Made by a program: the position numbers and the translations under genes. Of a DNA stretch of 6,798 bases, positions 1 to 4,468 are shown piece after piece. Below the pieces are notes generated by a model. The model had not been told where the DNA came from. It worked only from the letters and a program-made list of their open reading frames with translations, and did no database searches. Within the stretch, counting starts at the first letter, position 1. Each line of letters opens with the position of its first letter. Source of the DNA: Bacteroidota bacterium (GTDB lineage: Bacteria > Bacteroidota > Bacteroidia > Flavobacteriales_D > Crocinitomicaceae); assembly GCA_018825925.1 (NCBI GenBank), contig JAHKAT010000171.1, positions 1 through 6,798 on the forward strand. The letters run 5' to 3'.

Positions 1-305
1 AGATCGTACGGATTGAAGCCTAGATGAAATAAATGACCGTCCCAAAGAAATCGAAAATAATCTACGGAGAAAAAAGGAAGTTGAAGGCAGCAGACAAAAG
101 CTGACAAGGCGAAGACTAAGAGTATTGATTTGGAACTTTTTAATCTTCTACAAAGTAAAAAAGAGATTCCAAAAAGTACAGAGTACAGGCCAATGACTAA
201 AGGAAATGCTTTGCTAGCATTAATCCCTAAAAGAATGTATAGAGTACTGAAAAATAGAAGGATGAGAAAAGTATTCAACCAAATTTTCCGACTCAAAGGA
301 ATCAT
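1..305 (-). CDS. GT-C type membrane glycosyltransferase (mannosyltransferase-like), N-terminal part, cut by the left edge
   Basis: This frame reads from an ATG at 305 to the left edge without a stop, giving 101 complete codons. The ATG overlaps the TGA stop of the upstream glycosyltransferase (ATGA), which fits translational coupling. The protein starts MIPLSRKIW and shows three hydrophobic segments at about residues 8-27, 33-52 and 60-78, with basic residues (CRRLKSSK) in the loop between the second and third. Residues 80-90 read SVDYFRFLWDG and are followed by GFNPYD at 96-101. This matches the acidic motif I recall as SDD-YRYLWDG-GINPY in bacterial GT-C enzymes of the GT39/GT87/mannosyltransferase kind, which take sugar from a polyprenyl-phosphate donor on the periplasmic side. 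Asp82 is the candidate catalytic or metal-binding acid. The rest of the protein lies outside the window, so the exact family and sugar are unknown. Being a real gene is well supported; the specificity is inference. Confidence 0.85.
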   Translation of the reverse strand, partial: MIPLSRKIWLNTFLILLFFSTLYILLGINASKAFPLVIGLYSVLFGISFLLCRRLKSSKSILLVFALSAFVCCLQLPFFSVDYFRFLWDGHLFHLGFNPYD

Positions 306-2173
306 TTATTGGAGGCTCTGATTTCTCCGATAGTATAGAAAAACACCATTCCATAACCAGCACAAAGCATCAAATGGAAAGGAACCATACCAATGTCGCC
401 ATAAGCCAAACGGTTGATTGCAGTAAACCCAAAGACAAGAAATAATATGAACTCGCCAATATTGATAATTGACAAACTCTTTTTATCGTATTTGTTATTT
501 TTTTCTTCCCCTTTTTTAAGAACATTGAATTTTGGGGTTCTGACAAATGAACTTTTTATCCCTAAATAACCTTCTATAACTGCTACAGTGTTCGATAAAG
601 ACAATCCCATAGACACGATTAGAAATTGGAAAAAACGGACAACAAATCGGAAGAATGAACCCAAAGTATTTTCTGTTTTGTCGCGGAAAGCGTGCCAATA
701 ATAATACATCAAGAAAATGGTCGAAAGTATGAAAAGAGAACCAAATTGAATTACGAAATTTAAATCGGAGAAGCTGTCCTTGATGTGTAAAACTGGCAAG
801 GTCAATAAACTCAAAGAAAGTATGAAAATAAAGACGGAAGAATTAAATAAATGTGATAATCCGTGAATTCGATCGCCTAGTTTAACTCCTTTGGTGGTTA
901 ATAAGGTTTTCCACATTTTAATAAAACATTCAGCGCCGCCTTTCATCCAACGATGTTGTTGATTTTTAAGAGCTGACATGGTAATAGGTAATTCTGCAGG
1001 AGCCACAATGTGCTCACAATAAACAAATTGCCAGCCTTTTAATTGAGCTCTGTAGCTAAGATCTAAATCTTCAGTAAGGGTATCGTGTTCCCAACCGCCA
1101 GCATCTTCGATGCATTTTTTACGCCAAACTCCACCTGTACCATTAAAGTTGATAAAGTGCCCACTGGCAGTTCTACCTCCTTGTTCGATTGCGAAGTGTC
1201 CGTTCAAACCAAAAGCTTGAAGTTCGGTAAGAAGTGAATAGGTTTTGTTTAAATGCCCCCAACGTGTTTGCACCACACCCACATTGTCATGACTAAAATG
1301 CGGCATTACTCGTTTTAAGAAATCGGGTTCAGGAACGAAATCGGCATCAAAAATAGCAATGAAATCTCCTTGAACTTGATCCATGGCATCGTCCAAGGCA
1401 CCTGCTTTGTAGCCAGTTCTATCCGTACGGTGAACGTGTTGAATATTTAGTCCTGTAGCCGCAATTTCGGCCACTTTTTTAGCGATTACATCCTTTGTTT
1501 CATCTGTAGAGTCATCTAAAACTTGAATTTGAAAACGGTCTCTCGGATAATCAAATGCTGCAATTTTTTCAATGATACGGTCTGCCACATAAAGTTCATT
1601 ATACATCGGCAATTGAACCGTTACAAAAGGAGTAGTATCAGGATTATAAACGGGTTCAATTTTGGCCGCTTTTGTTTTTTTATTTCTCGCATAAGCGATA
1701 GCCAATGTAAGTTGAAGTATACTGTAAAAGAAAATCATGATTAAACATGTTCCATAAAAAAACAGTAGGATTTTTGCGAATAAATGCGACCAATAATGCT
1801 CTTTTTCACCACTATCTCCCCAGTTAAACATCCACGAAACTTTAAGCGCAACCCCAAATTTTAAATCTGGGCGATGAGTAGGAGTAACTTCAAAATCAAA
1901 TTTCTTTGGATTGAAATCGGCTGTCAATACCTTTAATGAATATTTTCCATAAGGGATTTTTGAAAAGCGAAAAGTTCCATCCGCATTCGTTTCCACAATA
2001 AACTTTTTCCCTTCAAGCTTATGTGTTATTTGAATCTCAACTTCAGGGCGACCCCAGTTGGTTTTTTCATCATAAACATAACCTTTTATAGTTGCGTTTT
2101 CCTCAGCAAACACATTGAATTGTGCTAATATAGCTACAAGTGTAAGCAAAAATGCGAAGACATTTTTTGGCAT
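302..2173 (-). CDS. Membrane GT2 processive glycosyltransferase (cellulose synthase/CslA-like) with N-terminal periplasmic carboxypeptidase-regulatory-like domain
   Basis: This is an inner-membrane family 2 glycosyltransferase predicted to build or extend a beta-linked hexose chain. Numbering is from the ATG at 2173 (623 aa). Residues 1-23 look like a signal peptide ending in VFA. Residues 28-110 form a CarboxypepD_reg-like beta-sandwich, marked by IKGYVYD and NADGTFRF..IPYGKYSLKV. A membrane span at about 130-157 is followed by the basic stretch ARNKKTKAAK, which puts the GT-A domain (about 182-430) in the cytoplasm. All the expected motifs are present: LDDSTDET (Asp220-221), FDADF (276-278), TEDLD (367-369) and QQHRW (405-409). 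DRTGYKAGAL, VQTRWGHLN and FNGTGGVWR resemble plant CslA/CslC mannan and glucan synthases. About five more spans follow to the C-terminus. An in-frame TTG at 2197 would add eight residues. The ATG is preferred because it gives a cleaner signal peptide and has AAGGGA at 2178-2183 upstream. The polymer made cannot be told from sequence. Confidence 0.93.
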   Translation of the reverse strand: MPKNVFAFLLTLVAILAQFNVFAEENATIKGYVYDEKTNWGRPEVEIQITHKLEGKKFIVETNADGTFRFSKIPYGKYSLKVLTADFNPKKFDFEVTPTHRPDLKFGVALKVSWMFNWGDSGEKEHYWSHLFAKILLFFYGTCLIMIFFYSILQLTLAIAYARNKKTKAAKIEPVYNPDTTPFVTVQLPMYNELYVADRIIEKIAAFDYPRDRFQIQVLDDSTDETKDVIAKKVAEIAATGLNIQHVHRTDRTGYKAGALDDAMDQVQGDFIAIFDADFVPEPDFLKRVMPHFSHDNVGVVQTRWGHLNKTYSLLTELQAFGLNGHFAIEQGGRTASGHFINFNGTGGVWRKKCIEDAGGWEHDTLTEDLDLSYRAQLKGWQFVYCEHIVAPAELPITMSALKNQQHRWMKGGAECFIKMWKTLLTTKGVKLGDRIHGLSHLFNSSVFIFILSLSLLTLPVLHIKDSFSDLNFVIQFGSLFILSTIFLMYYYWHAFRDKTENTLGSFFRFVVRFFQFLIVSMGLSLSNTVAVIEGYLGIKSSFVRTPKFNVLKKGEEKNNKYDKKSLSIINIGEFILFLVFGFTAINRLAYGDIGMVPFHLMLCAGYGMVFFYTIGEIRASNK

Positions 2174-2204
2174 AAGTTCCCTTAGAATTTTGAACAAGTA
2201 AATT

Positions 2205-2897
2205 TCAAAGATATTTAAAAACTGCAGATAATATCTTTATTCCGGCAAGTATTGTTCCCTTTAATGTTCCACTAACCTTTGATACGCCGATTCGTTTCTT
2301 ATAATTAACGGGAACTTCAATGAATTTCATTTTGTGTTTAACGGCCTTTATTTGCATTTCTATGGTCCAGCCGTAAGTTTTGTCACTCATCTTCAGTTGG
2401 CTTAATGCTTCCGTTGTAATGGCTCGAAATGGTCCCAAATCTGTAAACTTTGCACCGTAAAAAAGGCGAATTAATTTGGTCGCCAACCAGTTCCCAAAAA
2501 CTTGTTGTGGTGTTAATGATCCTCTTTCTTTTTTCCCAAGGGCTCGACTACCAATTACTAACTGGCAATTGTTTTCTAGGATGGGTTGCACAACACTAGG
2601 CAGTTCACCTGGGTAATCCGAAAAGTCACCATCCATAAAGACGATTATTTCGGCACCTAATTCTTTCGCTTTTTCAATACCAAGTAAACAGGCCCAACCA
2701 TATCCTTTTCGATTTTCTGTTAATACGATAGCACCATTTTCACGTGCAACATTCACTGTATCGTCTGTTGAATTATTATTGACAACGATTACATGATCTA
2801 CCCAATTTCTAGGAATTTCTTGTACAACAAGACCAATAGATTTTTCTTCATTATAGGCAGGGATGATTACCGCAATGTTGGGTTTTTTTTCGATCAT
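2205..2897 (-). CDS. GT2 glycosyltransferase, polyprenyl/dolichyl-phosphate hexose synthase-like
   Basis: This 230-residue, apparently soluble GT-A glycosyltransferase resembles dolichyl-phosphate mannose synthase and UDP-glucose:dolichyl-phosphate glucosyltransferase. Such enzymes move a hexose from a nucleotide sugar to a polyprenyl phosphate at the cytoplasmic face of the inner membrane. Visible motifs are IIPAYNEEKSIG (11-22), NNNSTDDT (40-47, in the place of the usual DDGSTD), RKGYGWACLLGI (63-74), the MDGD metal motif (88-91), GSR (116-118), ERGSLTPQQ (124-132), TDLGPFRAI (152-160) and the C-terminal EVPVNYKKR (194-202). GPFRAI and the later basic segment are typical of the bacterial DPM1-like group. 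There are no C-terminal membrane spans, unlike the longer GtrB/ArnC-type members, so it probably binds the membrane peripherally. The ATG at 2897 has no clear Shine-Dalgarno sequence. It sits 40 bp after the cytochrome gene and 31 bp before the CslA-like gene. A likely role is supplying lipid-linked sugar to the GT-C enzyme two genes downstream. Donor and acceptor are inferred. Confidence 0.92.
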   Translation of the reverse strand: MIEKKPNIAVIIPAYNEEKSIGLVVQEIPRNWVDHVIVVNNNSTDDTVNVARENGAIVLTENRKGYGWACLLGIEKAKELGAEIIVFMDGDFSDYPGELPSVVQPILENNCQLVIGSRALGKKERGSLTPQQVFGNWLATKLIRLFYGAKFTDLGPFRAITTEALSQLKMSDKTYGWTIEMQIKAVKHKMKFIEVPVNYKKRIGVSKVSGTLKGTILAGIKILSAVFKYL

Positions 2898-2920
2898 AAA
2901 TAAAAGTGCGACTCAAATTC

Positions 2921-2944
2921 CAATTACTTAAAGTACTTTAATTG
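2921..2944. repeat. Short palindrome at the 3' end of the cytochrome gene
   Basis: TTAAAGTACTTTAA (2928-2941) is a perfect 14-nt palindrome containing the TAA stop of the cytochrome gene. CAATTA (2921-2926) and TAATTG (2939-2944) form an overlapping outer inverted repeat. It has no proper loop and is nearly all A/T, so a stable RNA hairpin is doubtful. It could be a protein-binding site, a weak processing site or chance in AT-rich DNA. Confidence 0.25.
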
Positions 2945-4419
2945 AAAAGAGGATGACTTTTTTTATCAAGCCATTTTTGGTTGTAATTTTTTGGTGGCGT
3001 AGGACGGAACTCTTTGGGCATATGACTTACTTGTCCAGAATTTGTTAAGGCGAAAAACAAAAACAAATCATAATCCAATGCCATGTACGCGCGGTTATTT
3101 CCACTTACTGAGGGCATTAATTTATTTCCAGGTCTGTTTGTATTATAAGTTTTCCAACCTTCTGATTTGGAATGGAAAACAGTATCTGTATAAACCAATT
3201 TGAATTTAGGCGAGGCGTAAAAATTGTTCTGATGTGGATAAGAGGCTGTGCTATGGCAGCTTAAGCAGCTGGATGCTCTATACATATCGTACGTAACCCC
3301 GCCTTCAGGTTCACTTTTTTCGTTCAATACAAACACTTTATTGATTTTCCCGTCAGCGTGTTCTCCACCAACTTTGGCAACATCAATGGGTCCTGATAAA
3401 CGGTTGCCGAAACCAATATTAGCCATTCCGTATTGAGGTGCTTTTGGGTTTAGAAAAGTTTCTGTCAATTCCGAGGTGCCATCGTTGATTTCCGTATCCA
3501 TTCCCCACATTACCCCTTGAAGAGTTAGGCGGTCGAAAGTCGTTTTTCCCTTGCTGGATGCGTCGTAAATATAGGTGGCAAAAACCCATCCTGTTTCAGG
3601 TGCCGCAATAGTATCCTTTATAATAATGTCAAATTGAATCCAATTTAGAGTTTGAAGCTTCGACTTCTCAGTTTTGTTTGGACCATAAACAATTGGACGA
3701 TAAACTTGTAGCTGTGAAGTTCCTTTCAAAACGGGCCATTGCTCTGGAGTAACATCGGTGGCGGCCGCTTTTATGATGATCGAATTTTGGGCGAATTGGG
3801 CGGCTTCAGTGGTATAGGTTGGATAAAATCCATTTGGATCTTTTTCCTTCCAAAGTTTATGTAAGGTATGAGCGGCGACATTATTGTAATATACCGTGAC
3901 ATGATTTTGCATAGGTCCGTTATATCCATATTCCTTAAAAACCTCTTTTCGAAGTACCTGCCCCGTTAATGTTCCTGAAATTGGTTCCGCACCGTCCCAA
4001 CCCGTTTTAGAGAAATGTTGACCAGCCCATGCCATATTGTACCAATTTTTTTTCTCCTCACTATTGATCCATCGTTTGGGCTCGTTCACCATGATACTCA
4101 TTTCTTTGGCTACAAAATCATGAATTGCCTCCATATAAGCACCAGCATTTTTTAATGTGAGCTTTTTTCCATCTGCGATTTTGTCCCAAGTGGAGCTGTT
4201 TATTTTCGGCAACTCTTTCGGGTAGTCGAAGTTTGCTTTGTACAAGGGACCGTTATATTCTGTTTTATCGGGAATGTCGCCATTGTGATTTGCAAAAGGG
4301 TCGAATTCAACCTTGGTCTCTTCTATTTTTTTCATCTGTGATTCACAGGATAATAATCCAATCAAAGGAAACACGTAAGCAATTTTTAAACTGAATATTG
4401 ACTTCATCAATAAAATCAT
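2938..4419 (-). CDS. Predicted lipoprotein monoheme cytochrome c-like protein of a poorly characterised family
   Basis: The product has 493 residues. A hydrophobic N-terminus ends in the lipobox LLSC (Cys25) after two basic residues, so it should be a lipidated, periplasm-facing protein. No strong acidic surface-export signal follows the Cys. A single heme c motif, CLSCH (Cys385, Cys388, His389), lies in the context YRASSCLSCHSTA. Possible sixth ligands are Met435, Met446, His466 or Met467. The long region before it is not a standard cytochrome fold. Its phrases ETGWVFATYIYD (275-286), RLTLQGVMWGMD (297-308) and NRLSGPID (339-346) resemble, from memory, a family of about 450-500 residue proteins in Proteobacteria and Bacteroidota with TGWVFGTFVYD, VGLMWGNDP and SSCLSCHSTAQ, usually annotated only as cytochrome c-like or hypothetical. 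I know of no established substrate. Translation could instead start at Met5 (ATG at 4407), which gives a more typical MKS lipoprotein start. The intergenic hairpin ends about 10 nt before the first ATG. Confidence 0.85.
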   Translation of the reverse strand: MILLMKSIFSLKIAYVFPLIGLLSCESQMKKIEETKVEFDPFANHNGDIPDKTEYNGPLYKANFDYPKELPKINSSTWDKIADGKKLTLKNAGAYMEAIHDFVAKEMSIMVNEPKRWINSEEKKNWYNMAWAGQHFSKTGWDGAEPISGTLTGQVLRKEVFKEYGYNGPMQNHVTVYYNNVAAHTLHKLWKEKDPNGFYPTYTTEAAQFAQNSIIIKAAATDVTPEQWPVLKGTSQLQVYRPIVYGPNKTEKSKLQTLNWIQFDIIIKDTIAAPETGWVFATYIYDASSKGKTTFDRLTLQGVMWGMDTEINDGTSELTETFLNPKAPQYGMANIGFGNRLSGPIDVAKVGGEHADGKINKVFVLNEKSEPEGGVTYDMYRASSCLSCHSTASYPHQNNFYASPKFKLVYTDTVFHSKSEGWKTYNTNRPGNKLMPSVSGNNRAYMALDYDLFLFFALTNSGQVSHMPKEFRPTPPKNYNQKWLDKKSHPLFN

Positions 4420-4429
4420 TTATGACTAA

Positions 4430-4467
4430 TAAATCAATCAACTCAAAGGAGTATTCAGATTGATTTA
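4430..4467 (-). promoter_or_regulatory. Intergenic hairpin between the phosphatase and cytochrome genes
   Basis: TAAATCAATC (4430-4439) is the exact reverse complement of GATTGATTTA (4458-4467), giving a 10-bp stem. Inside it ACTC (4441-4444) pairs with GAGT (4449-4452) around the loop AAAG, with an asymmetric internal loop between the two stems. In the minus-strand transcript it begins just after the TAA of the phosphatase gene and ends about 10 nt before the first ATG of the cytochrome gene. There is no run of U after it, so it is a poor intrinsic terminator. It could be a partial attenuator, an mRNA processing or stability element, or a structure limiting translation of the cytochrome gene. 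The pairing is seen directly; the function is inferred. Confidence 0.45.
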
Positions 4468-4468
4468 A

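Noticed and set aside
201..228. Hairpin (AATGCT and AGCATT arms, loop TTGCT) that could be a terminator after the CslA-like gene
   Set aside because: It lies inside the coding sequence of the GT-C gene and the stem is short and interrupted, so termination there would cut a real gene.
291..300. Ten-base repeat ACTCAAAGGA, also at 4441-4450
   Set aside because: Several 10-mers are expected to repeat by chance in a window this long, and the flanks do not match.
130..321. A 63-codon plus-strand frame starting with TTG
   Set aside because: It lies antisense to the GT-C gene and overlaps the end of the CslA-like gene. Its product is basic and unrecognisable, while the minus-strand frame has clear motifs.
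516..698. Minus-strand frame of 60 codons
   Set aside because: It is an out-of-frame shadow within the C-terminal membrane spans of the CslA-like gene.
1523..1744. Plus-strand frame of 73 codons
   Set aside because: It is antisense to the GT-A domain of the CslA-like gene, including its first aspartate motif, and has no recognisable features of its own.
2898..2937. Possible promoter before the DPM-like gene
   Set aside because: No TAnnTTTG box with a properly spaced TTTG could be found in the 40-bp gap or just upstream.
3248..3436. Plus-strand frame of 62 codons
   Set aside because: It is antisense to the heme-binding part of the cytochrome gene and shows no motif.
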